A DNA stretch of 64,000 nt from Longitalea luteola (lineage in GTDB: Bacteria; Bacteroidota; Bacteroidia; Chitinophagales; Chitinophagaceae), in assembly GCF_017356035.1 (NCBI RefSeq), contig NZ_JAFIQX010000015.1:1-64000 (forward strand). The letters are read 5' to 3'. Within the stretch, counting starts at the first letter, position 1. Every line of letters starts with the position of its first letter. Under the pieces are notes generated by a model. That model was not told the origin of the DNA and did no database searches. It saw nothing but the letters and a program-made list of their open reading frames with translations. Shown piece by piece: positions 32,746 to 41,450 of the stretch. A program made the position numbers and the translations under genes.

Positions 32746-33972
32746 TTATACTATTTCTACTTTCGGAATGGGTATAATGAACCGACCACCCCATTCCTTT
32801 ATATAAGCCAGTTGCCTGGTGATCTCGTCTTTCAGGTTCCAGGGCAATATGATTACATACTGAGGTTTTGTTTGTTTTAAATGTGCTTCATTCACTACCG
32901 GAATATGGCTGGCGGGCAACCATTTTCCCTGCTTGTGCGGATTGGCATCCACTACAAAATCAATAAGATCACTTTTAATGCCACAATAATTCAACAGCGT
33001 GTTGCCTTTTGCGGCAGCACCATAGGCCGCCACAGTTGCCTGCTCGCGCTTTAATTTAACCAGCAGCTCAGTGAGATCGAGTTTAACCTTCAATGCTTTT
33101 TGCTGAAAGTTATCGTAATAAGCAAGGGTGTTCATGCCTTTGCTCTCTTCCTTTTGCAACAATTGCTCCACGGCTTTACCGATGGCATTACTGGTATCTT
33201 CTGTGTGTTTACCATATATCCGCAAAGAACCGCCATGAGTAGGTAGCTCTTCCACGTCAAATATTTCCAGGCCCTGTGCAGCAAATATCCTTTCTACCGT
33301 ACTGAACGACAGATATGAAAAATGTTCATGATAAATTGTATCGAACTGGTTATTTTCTACCAGTTGCATCAGGTGAGGAAACTCCATAGTGATAACGCCC
33401 TGCGGTTTCAACGCCAGCTTCAGCCCTTTCACAAAATCCACAATATCGGGCACATGGGCCAGTACATTATTACCCAGTAACAGATCTGCCTGAATATTTT
33501 TCTGCCGAAGTTCAGTAGCCAGCCGTACACCAAAAAAATCAACAATGGACTTAATCCCTTTTTCCATGGCCACTTTCGCCGTATTGGCCGTAGGTTCTAT
33601 GCCCAATACCGGGATCTGTTGCTGATGAAAATACTGTAGCAGATAACCATCGTTCGAGGCAATTTCTATTACCTGTGAATTGGAATTGAAGCCAAAACGC
33701 GCCACCATCTTGTTGGTATATTCCCGTGCATGGTTGAGCCAGGTAGTGGAATAGGATGAAAAATATACGTAATCACTATTGAAAATAGCGTCGGATTTTT
33801 GGTATTCATCAACCTGAACCAGGAAGCATTTATGACAGGTAAATACTTTTAATGGAAAAAACGTTTCCGGTTCATTCAGTTGCTCCCGGCTTAAGAAAGA
33901 ATTGGAAGCCGGTGAATTAACCAGGTCAATAAAAACATGCTTCAGTTCGGTTTTACAAAATCTGCATTGCAT
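32746..33972 (-). CDS. NDP-hexose C-methyltransferase (TylC3-like)
   Basis: 408 residues from ATG 33972; a longer frame begins at 34035 but would overlap rfbC, and MQCRFC is the typical start. It has the three family parts: an N-terminal zinc module (C3, C6, C46, C49), a SAM-binding core (QVIEIASNDGYLLQYF, VLGIEPTANTA, LLGNNVLAHVPDIVDFVKGL, HEHFSYLS) and a C-terminal domain (VAAYGAAAKGNTLLNYCGI, VDANPHKQGKWLPASHIPV). Enzymes of this type add a methyl group at C-3 of 4-keto-6-deoxysugars, making branched sugars. Only one base separates it from the rfbC stop. Confidence 0.9.
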   Translation of the reverse strand: MQCRFCKTELKHVFIDLVNSPASNSFLSREQLNEPETFFPLKVFTCHKCFLVQVDEYQKSDAIFNSDYVYFSSYSTTWLNHAREYTNKMVARFGFNSNSQVIEIASNDGYLLQYFHQQQIPVLGIEPTANTAKVAMEKGIKSIVDFFGVRLATELRQKNIQADLLLGNNVLAHVPDIVDFVKGLKLALKPQGVITMEFPHLMQLVENNQFDTIYHEHFSYLSFSTVERIFAAQGLEIFDVEELPTHGGSLRIYGKHTEDTSNAIGKAVEQLLQKEESKGMNTLAYYDNFQQKALKVKLDLTELLVKLKREQATVAAYGAAAKGNTLLNYCGIKSDLIDFVVDANPHKQGKWLPASHIPVVNEAHLKQTKPQYVIILPWNLKDEITRQLAYIKEWGGRFIIPIPKVEIV

Positions 33973-33973
33973 A

Positions 33974-34519
33974 TTAAATTCCTTTAAAATCATCAGTAAG
34001 GTACGGGTGTCCGGCATCTCTTGCCGATAATACACCCGCGGGCAGGGGCCAGTTTATTTTTACCATCGGATCATCATAACGGATCCCGCCTTCTGCGTTA
34101 GGCGTATAAAATTCAGAATGATGATAGATCAGTTCACAATTATCGGTCAGGCATTGAAAGCCATGCGCAAACCCTTCGGGTATATATAGCATTCTTTTGT
34201 TGGCAGCTGACAATTCAGTTCCGAACCATTGCAAAAAAGTTGCCGAATCCTTTCTGATGTCAACAATAACGTCAAATACAGCACCTGCTATACAACGTAC
34301 CATTTTTATTTCACGAAAAGGTGGCAACTGATAATGCATGCCCCGTATCGATCCTTTTTTATAGGTAGTTGAATGGTTCAGTTGAACCCATTTTTTTATA
34401 TGCCCCATCTGCTCAAACTCCTTTTCACAATAGAAACGGGCAAACCATCCGCGGTCGTCACTGAAAGGCTCCAGCTCCACCACAAAACTGCCGGCTAATG
34501 ACGTAGGCGTAAATTTCAT
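33974..34519 (-). CDS. rfbC: dTDP-4-dehydrorhamnose 3,5-epimerase family protein
   Basis: 181 residues, a cupin-fold epimerase of the RmlC/RfbC family. Conserved blocks are FSDDRGWFARFY, QLNHSTTYKKGSIRGMHYQ (catalytic His), KMVRCIAGAVFDVIVDIRKDS, MLYIPEGFAHGFQCL and YDDPMVKINWP. In this operon the substrate is probably a CDP-4-keto-6-deoxyhexose rather than the dTDP sugar, because the neighbours are RfbF and RfbG and no dTDP-glucose genes are present. It overlaps the rfbG stop by four bases. Confidence 0.93.
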   Translation of the reverse strand: MKFTPTSLAGSFVVELEPFSDDRGWFARFYCEKEFEQMGHIKKWVQLNHSTTYKKGSIRGMHYQLPPFREIKMVRCIAGAVFDVIVDIRKDSATFLQWFGTELSAANKRMLYIPEGFAHGFQCLTDNCELIYHHSEFYTPNAEGGIRYDDPMVKINWPLPAGVLSARDAGHPYLTDDFKGI

Positions 34520-35601
34520 AGGCCAAAGTAAACTTTGATTTGCTGAAACGTAAATCCGGCCTGTTGATCCGTCGCCTGCTTATACCAGGCTATCGCTTGC
34601 TGAATGGCCCTGGAGGCATCCCATTGAGGCTGCCAACCCAATTCTTTCATTGAACGTGTAATGTCTAGTTTCAACAACCCGGCTTCATGCACCTGGGTTG
34701 GGTCCGATACATCTTCCCAGGAACCGCTCCCCCATGAATCAATAGCTTTTTGTACCAGCTCCTGCACCGTAAGGTGATCATCAGCCAGCGGTCCGAAGTT
34801 ATAGGCTTTGGAAAATTGCAACGGCGCCCCGTTTAATAATCCACCTAATAGTAAATAGCCACCTATCGGTTCCAGCACATGCTGCCAGGGGCGCACAGCG
34901 CGGGGATTCCGTACAGCAATTGTTCTTCCCTGCTGCAGCGAACGCACAATATCAGGCACAATACGGTCGCGGCTATAATCACCACCACCGATCACATTCC
35001 CTGCCCGCACACTGGCAATCGCCTTTTGGTGGCGGTTGTAATGCGCAGTATTGAAAAACGAATTCCTGAAAGAGTTCACTACCAGTTCGGCACAGGCCTT
35101 ACTGGCGCTATACGGATCATACCCACCTAAAACATCCTGCTCAGTATATAATATATCCTTTTCCTTGTTCTCATACACTTTATCCGTAGTGATCACCACG
35201 ACCGTGCATTTTCCCGGAAGCTGGGTTATCCCTTCCAGTAAATTGGCGGTACCTGTTACATTCACATCAAAAGTTTCGGCCGGGATCTCATAAGAACGCC
35301 TCACCAGCGGCTGGGCGGCGAGGTGAAAAACGTAGTCGGGCTGAAAACTAATCAGCTCCGCTATCAGCTTGTTTTTATCCCTGATATCAGCAATGACGCT
35401 CTCACCGGTCTTATGTGGCAGAAGCAGATCAAATAGTCCGTTCTCGTAATCAGGAGCCAGCGCGTACCCTTTTACTGTGGCGCCTAATGAATAAAGGGTA
35501 GCTGTTAACCAGCTGCCCTTAAACCCGGTGTGTCCGGTAACAAAAACCTTCTTATTCTTATAGTATGCAGATAATTGTTGTCCTATTGCCAGATTTTCCA
35601 T
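34516..35601 (-). CDS. rfbG: CDP-glucose 4,6-dehydratase
   Basis: 361 residues from ATG 35601; an in-frame ATG at 35622 would add seven residues and overlap rfbF further. It has the NAD motif GHTGFKGSWLTATL, FHLAAQPLVRRSY, the T-x-D-K-V-Y block (VVITTDKVYENKE) and the catalytic Y-x-x-x-K in YDPYSASKACAELV, plus RAGNVIGGGDYSRDRIVPD and RPWQHVLEPIGGYL. It converts CDP-glucose to CDP-4-keto-6-deoxyglucose, the branch point for CDP-deoxysugars. It uses the product of rfbF immediately upstream. Confidence 0.95.
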   Translation of the reverse strand: MENLAIGQQLSAYYKNKKVFVTGHTGFKGSWLTATLYSLGATVKGYALAPDYENGLFDLLLPHKTGESVIADIRDKNKLIAELISFQPDYVFHLAAQPLVRRSYEIPAETFDVNVTGTANLLEGITQLPGKCTVVVITTDKVYENKEKDILYTEQDVLGGYDPYSASKACAELVVNSFRNSFFNTAHYNRHQKAIASVRAGNVIGGGDYSRDRIVPDIVRSLQQGRTIAVRNPRAVRPWQHVLEPIGGYLLLGGLLNGAPLQFSKAYNFGPLADDHLTVQELVQKAIDSWGSGSWEDVSDPTQVHEAGLLKLDITRSMKELGWQPQWDASRAIQQAIAWYKQATDQQAGFTFQQIKVYFGL

Positions 35602-36362
35602 TTTGCCTGATTGTTTTGCCATAGAGACTCCAGTTCCAGCTTGTCACGCATGGCATCCATACATTTCCAGAAACCGTAGTGTTTATAAGCCATCAACTGC
35701 TTATCTTTCGACAACTGTTCCATGGGATCGTCTTCCCACATGGTATTATCCATATCCCCGTTCAGATAATTGAATACCTCAGGACGAAGCACAAAAAAAC
35801 CACCATTGATCCATTTGCCATCGCCTTTTGGTTTTTCCTTGAATGCATCAACAATGCCGCTGTTACCGATTTCCATACCCCCAAACCGGGCTTCCGGTTG
35901 AATGGCTGTAACGGTAGCGATCTTGCCATGCGATTTATGAAATTTCACCAATTCGGGCAGGTTAATATCCGAAACCCCGTCGCCATAGGTGAGCATAAAA
36001 TCTTCATTACCGATATACTTCTGGATTCGCTTTAACCGGCCGGCCGTTTTGGTTGACAGCCCCGTATCGACCAATGTAACCTTAAATGATTCAACATTGG
36101 TATAATGTACGTCAAGCTTATTGCTGCCTAATTCAATAGTGATGTCAGAATTATGCAGATAGTACTGCATGAAATATTCTTTTATCAAAAACCCTTTATA
36201 ACCCAGGCAAATTATAAAGTCATCAAACCCGTAATGGCTGTAAATTTTCATGATATGCCATAAAATGGGTTTTCCCCCAATCTCAACCATTGGCTTTGGA
36301 CGGGTATCGGTTTCTTCAGCAATGCGGGTCCCCAGTCCACCTGCAAATATGACAACTTTCAT
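35583..36362 (-). CDS. rfbF: Glucose-1-phosphate cytidylyltransferase
   Basis: 259 residues, nucleotidyltransferase fold. The N-terminal signature AGGLGTRIAEETDTRPKPMVEIGGKPILWHIMKIY is diagnostic. Further blocks are FMLTYGDGVSDIN (metal-binding Asp), KIATVTAIQPEARFGG and WINGGFFVLRPEVFNYL. It makes CDP-glucose from CTP and glucose 1-phosphate. It is the first gene of the minus-strand operon and has a -7 promoter motif about 16 nt upstream. Its 3' end overlaps the rfbG start. Confidence 0.96.
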   Translation of the reverse strand: MKVVIFAGGLGTRIAEETDTRPKPMVEIGGKPILWHIMKIYSHYGFDDFIICLGYKGFLIKEYFMQYYLHNSDITIELGSNKLDVHYTNVESFKVTLVDTGLSTKTAGRLKRIQKYIGNEDFMLTYGDGVSDINLPELVKFHKSHGKIATVTAIQPEARFGGMEIGNSGIVDAFKEKPKGDGKWINGGFFVLRPEVFNYLNGDMDNTMWEDDPMEQLSKDKQLMAYKHYGFWKCMDAMRDKLELESLWQNNQAKWKIWQ

Positions 36363-36377
36363 AATTTAAAATTGCTG

Positions 36378-36385
36378 CAAAACTA
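36378..36385 (-). promoter_or_regulatory. -7 promoter motif of the polysaccharide operon
   Basis: On the minus strand 36385-36378 reads TAGTTTTG, matching TAnnTTTG, about 16 nt before the rfbF ATG. I see no TTTG at the -33 distance, so the assignment rests on one element and on its position ahead of the first gene. Confidence 0.4.
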
Positions 36386-36676
36386 ACTGTATTTCAGTTA
36401 TATCGCATAATTAAACACTTAAATTTTAAAAATGCGGCACAGGCCGGTAATGACTTTACACTAAGCTTATTATCAACATCTTAAACAAAAAACAGCACCT
36501 AAAGAAGAACCTGCCGGAACAATACATGGCAGGCCCGCCAACGGTTGGCCTGCTTCACGCCTATAGCCAAAAACTGCACGGATTTGCCTTAAAACAGCAC
36601 AGTTATTAGTTTCAGTTAATGCCGCAACATTTTTTTTATACCTTGGTCCCAAATGTTGTATTAACCCTAATACCAA
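36386..36676. other. Divergent gap between the polysaccharide operon and the DNRLRE gene
   Basis: No gene, repeat array or clear hairpin is visible here. ATACCTTGG near 36640-36648, about 30 nt before the ATG at 36677, resembles the TAnnTTTG motif with one mismatch and may belong to the DNRLRE gene promoter. Confidence 0.4.
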
Positions 36677-39600
36677 ATGAAACAATTTTACCTTTTAATT
36701 CTTTTTGCCAACATTTTCATAGACGGGTTTTCCCAGATCAGGGGAACTTATTCCGGAAGGATCAACAGCACTTCCGAAACAACCCATTGTATGACTATCC
36801 GGGGCAACCGCACCAATGGCAGGTTCAAACAGTTACTGCTCGATTCCAAAGGCAGCTATCAGTCTGACACTTCGCAGCCGGAAATAGTCGCCGCTGCCTG
36901 GACCTGTGCTTCAGGCGGTTATAATACCTGTAATTTCAGGGGCCTGTTCAGGTACGATGTGAGCAGTGTGCCTGCCAATGCAGTAATTACGAGCGCAAAA
37001 CTTTACCTGTATGCCAAAACCAATGCTATCAATGGTTATTATGGCACCCCCATGTACGGAAATGCCAATACCGCCCTGTTGCAAAAAGTTACCTCCGGAT
37101 GGACGGTAGCCAACACCGGCTGGCTGAATCAACCGGCGGCCACTGCCACCAATCAGAAAACACTGCCCCAAAGCACGAGTGCTGTGCAGAATTATGTAGT
37201 AGATGTGACCGATTTCGTGCAATCATGGGTAAACCAGCCCGCCACCAATTACGGCATGCTGCTGCGTTTGCAAAACGAAAGCTATTACAATAGCATGATC
37301 TTTAATTCGGGACAAGCTACAGATACTGCGCTGCAGCCCCTGCTCGAGATCTGTTACCAGCTGCCGCCAACGCCACCAACCTGCAACAATTCATTGGTCA
37401 TAACCGGCGACCGTTCCAGCGGAAAATTCCAGCAGGCGCTTATGAGCACCTGGCACCCGACTGCTTCAGACACTGCACAAAATGAGATCGTTGCCGCTGC
37501 CTGGACCTGTTCCTCTGGCGGCTTCCCAACCTGCAGTTTCAGGAGTATGCTGCGGTATAATGTGAGCAGCATTCCCGCCAATGCAGTTGTTTCCAGCGCC
37601 AGGCTGTACCTGTATGCCAAAACGAATAACATCAATGGCAACTATGGCAATCCAACTTTCGGTAGTGCCAATACCACCCTGCTGCAAAAAGCAACATCGC
37701 CGTGGAACAATGCTACCGTAGCCTGGAACAACCAGCCGGCGGTAACAACAACCGGCCAGAAAATACTGCCGCAAAGCACCAGCACAGCCCAGAACTATAT
37801 AGTAGATGTAACCGATTTTGTACAATCATGGGTAAATAAACCCGATAGCAATTTCGGCATGATGCTGCGCTTGCAGGCCGAAGAGTATTACAACAGCATG
37901 ATCTTTAATTCGGGACAGGCGACAGATTCTACCCTGCGACCCCGCCTGGAGATCTGCTATTCACTTCCGGGTGCAGACAGCTGTAAAGCGAACTTTACTG
38001 ATTCAATCTGGTCAAATAATTCATTTAACCGCCTGTTCACAGCGGTGCCAACACATAACAATACCAAAAAACCAGTGCAGGTTTGCTGGATCTTCGGTGA
38101 CGGAACAGACACCTGCTTCAGTTATAACCCAGGCACCACTGGCAATTATTCAATAGACCATAATTACAGAGCAGCAGGCGCGTATACCGTATGCGTTAAG
38201 ATCGCGTATGAAGGCGGCTGTGTAGCAGAAAAATGCAGGACCATCACAGTGGTAGCGCCACCGGTTCCCCCTGTTTGTAATAATATGCTGGTCATTAGAG
38301 GAAACCGGGCAGATGGTAAATTCCAGCAGGCGCTTATGAGCACCTGGCACCCGACTGCTTCAGACACTGCACAAAATGAGATCGTTGCCGCTGCCTGGAC
38401 CTGTTCCTCCGGCGGCTTCCCAACCTGCAGTTTCAGGAGTATGCTGCGGTATAATGTGAGCAGCATTCCCGCCAATGCAGTTGTTTCCAGCGCCAGGCTG
38501 TACCTGTATGCCAAAACGAATAACATCAATGGCAACTATGGCAATCCAACTTTCGGTACCGCTAATACCACCCTGCTGCAAAAAGCAACATCGCCATGGA
38601 ACAATGCTACCGTAGCCTGGAACAACCAGCCGGCGGTTACAACAACCGGTCAGAAAATACTGCCGCAAAGCACCAACACTGCCCAGAACTATATAGTAGA
38701 TGTAACCGATTTTGTACAATCATGGGTAAATAAACCCGATAGCAATTTCGGCATGATGCTGCGCTTGCAGGCCGAAGAATATTACAACAGTATGATCTTT
38801 AATTCAGGACAGGCGACAGATTCTACCCTGGTGCCCCGGCTCGAGATCTGTTATACAGTGCCGGCAACGGGTACAGACAGCTGCCGCGGTAATTTCACCG
38901 ATTCGATCGTAGAAAACAACCCGCTGAAAAAACTGTTCATTGCCAGCACCTGGCATTCTGCCAATAAAAAGCCGGTACAGATCTGCTGGAACTTTGGCGA
39001 TGGAAAAGATACCTGTTTCAATTACATTTCATCGAGCACCAATTATAACATCACCCACACATATCCCAAGCATGGTAACTACAATGTTTGCGTTACCATC
39101 AAATACGATGGCGGTTGTGTAACTACCAGGTGCAGAACGATCACTGTTTTTGGAACACCGTCTACCACACCTGCCTGCACCAACAGCAAATCGTTGATTG
39201 TACTGGGCGACAGGATGAGCGGCAAATTCAAACAGTTGTTCCTGGATAGCAATGCACCTTTTGCAGCAGACACCAGCCAGCCCGAACTAGGCGCTGCCGC
39301 CTGGACCTGTTATAGCGGTGGCTACCCCACCTGTAATTTCAGATCGCTGTTCCGTTATGAGTTGAGCAGTTTGCCCACCAATACAAGGATCACCAGCGCC
39401 AAATTGCACCTGTATGCCAAAAGCAATAATATCAATGGCCTGTACGGCAGTCCAACCTACGGCAGCAGTAACAACGCCCTGTTACAACAGGTAACTGCCC
39501 CCTGGACGGTAGGCGGCACCGGCTGGAACAACCAGCCAGTTACCACCACCGAACGGCAAAAACAACTGCCACAAAGTTCGTCAACCGCTCAGGACTATGT

Positions 39601-40045
39601 GGTTGATGTAACTGATTTCGTACAAACATGGGTGAAACAGCCCGAACAAAATCATGGTATGTTGTTGCGTTTGCAGGCGGAGCAATACTATAACAGCCTT
39701 ATCTTTAATTCAGGCCAGGCGCCCGATTCGTTAAAGCCCCGGCTCGAGATCTGCTACCAGATCGAAGCCGCAGACAGCAACAAAGTAGAAGTAAAATTAT
39801 ATCCAAACCCAACCACCGGACCCTTACTGGCATGGGTGTATACCAGCAATGCTCAGAAAGGCTCGGCGAGCCTGCATGACCTGAGCGGTAACCTGAAACA
39901 GGTGCTCAAGTCTTCCATTACCTACTATGCAGGTGTGAACGTACTCACCTTTTATATCAACCGGGTGAGTGTTCCTGCCGGTCATTACTATGTGAGAATA
40001 TGGGTAGGAGGAACACTTCAGACATTTAAAGTACTGGTATTATAA
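36677..40045 (+). CDS. Secreted DNRLRE/PKD repeat protein with type IX sorting domain
   Basis: 1122 residues. Signal peptide 1-20 (MKQFYLLILFANIFIDGFSQ). Four DNRLRE-type carbohydrate-binding-like domains lie at about 38-228, 235-428, 533-728 and 833-1030. Each has AAAWTC, FR-x-L/M-RY, SSxPxNaxxxSAxLxLYAK and YVVDVTDFVQ(S/T)WV. PKD-like domains lie between domains 2-3 (430-530) and 3-4 (731-830). The C-terminus from 1037 (VKLYPNPTTG...GTLQTFKVLVL) is a type A T9SS sorting domain, so the protein should be exported and attached to the cell surface. Domains 2 and 3 are nearly identical at the DNA level. Probably an adhesin or glycan-binding surface protein. Confidence 0.92.
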   Translation: MKQFYLLILFANIFIDGFSQIRGTYSGRINSTSETTHCMTIRGNRTNGRFKQLLLDSKGSYQSDTSQPEIVAAAWTCASGGYNTCNFRGLFRYDVSSVPANAVITSAKLYLYAKTNAINGYYGTPMYGNANTALLQKVTSGWTVANTGWLNQPAATATNQKTLPQSTSAVQNYVVDVTDFVQSWVNQPATNYGMLLRLQNESYYNSMIFNSGQATDTALQPLLEICYQLPPTPPTCNNSLVITGDRSSGKFQQALMSTWHPTASDTAQNEIVAAAWTCSSGGFPTCSFRSMLRYNVSSIPANAVVSSARLYLYAKTNNINGNYGNPTFGSANTTLLQKATSPWNNATVAWNNQPAVTTTGQKILPQSTSTAQNYIVDVTDFVQSWVNKPDSNFGMMLRLQAEEYYNSMIFNSGQATDSTLRPRLEICYSLPGADSCKANFTDSIWSNNSFNRLFTAVPTHNNTKKPVQVCWIFGDGTDTCFSYNPGTTGNYSIDHNYRAAGAYTVCVKIAYEGGCVAEKCRTITVVAPPVPPVCNNMLVIRGNRADGKFQQALMSTWHPTASDTAQNEIVAAAWTCSSGGFPTCSFRSMLRYNVSSIPANAVVSSARLYLYAKTNNINGNYGNPTFGTANTTLLQKATSPWNNATVAWNNQPAVTTTGQKILPQSTNTAQNYIVDVTDFVQSWVNKPDSNFGMMLRLQAEEYYNSMIFNSGQATDSTLVPRLEICYTVPATGTDSCRGNFTDSIVENNPLKKLFIASTWHSANKKPVQICWNFGDGKDTCFNYISSSTNYNITHTYPKHGNYNVCVTIKYDGGCVTTRCRTITVFGTPSTTPACTNSKSLIVLGDRMSGKFKQLFLDSNAPFAADTSQPELGAAAWTCYSGGYPTCNFRSLFRYELSSLPTNTRITSAKLHLYAKSNNINGLYGSPTYGSSNNALLQQVTAPWTVGGTGWNNQPVTTTERQKQLPQSSSTAQDYVVDVTDFVQTWVKQPEQNHGMLLRLQAEQYYNSLIFNSGQAPDSLKPRLEICYQIEAADSNKVEVKLYPNPTTGPLLAWVYTSNAQKGSASLHDLSGNLKQVLKSSITYYAGVNVLTFYINRVSVPAGHYYVRIWVGGTLQTFKVLVL
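37424..38830 (+). repeat. Near-identical ~513-bp direct repeats within the DNRLRE gene
   Basis: Positions 37424-37936 and 38318-38830 (offset 894 bp) encode DNRLRE domains 2 and 3 and match except for roughly a dozen, mostly silent, single-base differences that I counted by eye. Domains 1 and 4 are far more diverged. This implies a recent duplication of a DNRLRE-PKD unit or ongoing gene conversion. Confidence 0.9.
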
Positions 40046-40065
40046 CCAGGCATATATAAAGAAAG

Positions 40066-40100
40066 ATCCCGTTCCAGGATTATACCGGAACGGGATTTTT
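40066..40100 (+). terminator. Intrinsic terminator after the DNRLRE gene
   Basis: ATCCCGTTCC (40066-40075) and GGAACGGGAT (40087-40096) form a 10-bp stem around an 11-nt loop, followed by TTTTT. It lies 20 nt after the stop codon. Confidence 0.9.
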
Positions 40101-40231
40101 CTTAATTGCACCCCTTATCATGAAACTTTTTATCTGGCATCCCTACTCTTTGTCCCTACAGTTACGTAAGGTTCAAAAAACATTGCCTCACTATAAAAGA
40201 CAATGCACGCAATGACCGTAAACCAGATACC

Positions 40232-40330
40232 TGTAATTTCATGGTACTATTACGGTTCGCAAACAGAAGAATATTTAACAGCATGATCTTTAACTCGGGC
40301 CAGGCGCCCAATGCGTTAAAGCCGCGGCTG
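40232..40330 (+). pseudogene. Decayed fragment of a DNRLRE domain
   Basis: 40276-40330 closely matches the end of a DNRLRE domain of the upstream gene (AACAGCATGATCTTTAACTC, then GGCCAGGCGCCC...TTAAAGCC...CGGCTGG). The stretch before it (ACCTGTAATTTCATGG near 40230) recalls the middle of the domain (ACCTGTAATTTCAG), so an internal deletion joined the two. No open frame remains. It is probably a leftover of another repeat unit. Confidence 0.7.
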
Positions 40331-40388
40331 GGGGGCCACTTAATTTTGAAATAGCGAGGATTTCAATTTACTAAAGACCTGAAAAGAG

Positions 40389-40414
40389 CAACGCCAACCT
40401 TCCGGTTGGCGTTG
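40389..40414 (-). terminator. Strong hairpin downstream of the LamG gene
   Basis: CAACGCCAACC (40389-40399), loop TTCC, GGTTGGCGTTG (40404-40414): a perfect 11-bp stem. On the minus strand it is followed by CTCTTTTC, so it most likely ends the transcript of the LamG lipoprotein gene. Confidence 0.75.
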
Positions 40415-40461
40415 TATTGTAATCAGTTTCTTGAAGTTTCGTATTCTACATAAAAATACGC

Positions 40462-41304
40462 TTACTGGGCATCTTTAAATACTTCTGAGAGCTTACTGAT
40501 CTCACAATCTGTCAGCAGGCGTTTATAAAGCCGCACTTCGTCTATCTTTCCATCAATTGATAATATATCATTTTTCCACCAGCCACCAATTAAGAGGTCG
40601 CCATTATCACATGATTTTACCTTTGTAAATGTTCTTGTGGTGGAGGATTGCAACACGCCGTCCAAATATATTTTCTGAACACCACCGGCAAATGAAGCTA
40701 CGATATTATACCATCTGCCAGGCTGTGTTGGTCCACTGGCATACACGGCGCCTCCCGGGTCGTATGAATATAGTTTTGAACAATCGTCAGTACCCGGAAC
40801 CACGGCAAAATTCCATTTGTTATCCGAAGGTTGACTTTGCTGTATTGCGAATACATGCGACTGTACAGTTTCATAGTTTGCTCTGCTTACACCGGCATGC
40901 CTGCGGTTAATAGTATTTACCATTACCTGGAAAGAAACCGTTATCGTATCTGCATTCAGCTTATTGCTTCCAGGAACTATTAAGTAATCATTAACGCCAT
41001 CAAAACCTGCGGCTTTACCTGTTCTACCTAAGAAATCTGTTGTAAGGTAAGCCCCATTCTTTGAGGTGGCATTGTTACCATTTCCACTTTCATCATTGAA
41101 ATTACCATTGAAGGGAAAATAAGCCAACAGACCTTTGGTAAGGTCAGTCTTGCAGGAGGTATCGGGTGGTGGTGGAATATAAATCGTGTCACAATTGCAG
41201 GTAGAATCCTGAGCGGGATCGCAATCCTTTTTACATTCTTCGCAATCTTTCGTACATGCCACCACACTTGCAATGACTATTAAGCTTACCAGTATTTTTT
41301 TCAT
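40462..41304 (-). CDS. LamG-domain lipoprotein
   Basis: 280 residues. Lipoprotein signal MKKILVSLIVIASVVAC with Cys17 as the lipidated residue, followed by a Cys/Asp-rich stretch (CTKDCEECKKDCDPAQDSTCNCD). Residues about 60-275 are a LamG/concanavalin-like jelly roll: GLLAYFPFNGNFNDESGNGNNAT, GRTGKAAGFDGVNDYLIVPGS, PGRWYNIVASFAGGVQKIYLDGVLQ, LLIGGWWKNDILSIDGKIDEVRLYKRLLTDCEI. Such domains bind carbohydrates or surface ligands. It has its own consensus promoter and terminator, so it is monocistronic. Likely a surface-exposed glycan-binding lipoprotein. Confidence 0.9.
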   Translation of the reverse strand: MKKILVSLIVIASVVACTKDCEECKKDCDPAQDSTCNCDTIYIPPPPDTSCKTDLTKGLLAYFPFNGNFNDESGNGNNATSKNGAYLTTDFLGRTGKAAGFDGVNDYLIVPGSNKLNADTITVSFQVMVNTINRRHAGVSRANYETVQSHVFAIQQSQPSDNKWNFAVVPGTDDCSKLYSYDPGGAVYASGPTQPGRWYNIVASFAGGVQKIYLDGVLQSSTTRTFTKVKSCDNGDLLIGGWWKNDILSIDGKIDEVRLYKRLLTDCEISKLSEVFKDAQ

Positions 41305-41334
41305 GCTATTGAGGGGTTAAATGGACAGATCCCA

Positions 41335-41365
41335 CAAAAATAATAAAGTCTGCCACAGATGCAAA
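41335..41365 (-). promoter_or_regulatory. Consensus Bacteroidota promoter of the LamG lipoprotein gene
   Basis: On the minus strand TTTG (41365-41362), 19 bp, then TATTTTTG (41342-41335): a full match to TTTG-N19/20-TAnnTTTG. The ATG lies about 30 nt downstream at 41304. Confidence 0.65.
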
Positions 41366-41450
41366 CAAAAATGCAAATAACGGCAATAAATACGGTGAAT
41401 TACACAGTGGGTAAACAAACCGTATATGCGAAGTGAACTTATCGCTGGCA

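Noticed and set aside
36911-39273. Several minus-strand ORFs of about 60-125 residues within the DNRLRE gene
   Set aside because: They are shadows of the repeat protein and recur with the same sequence because the coding repeats are near identical.
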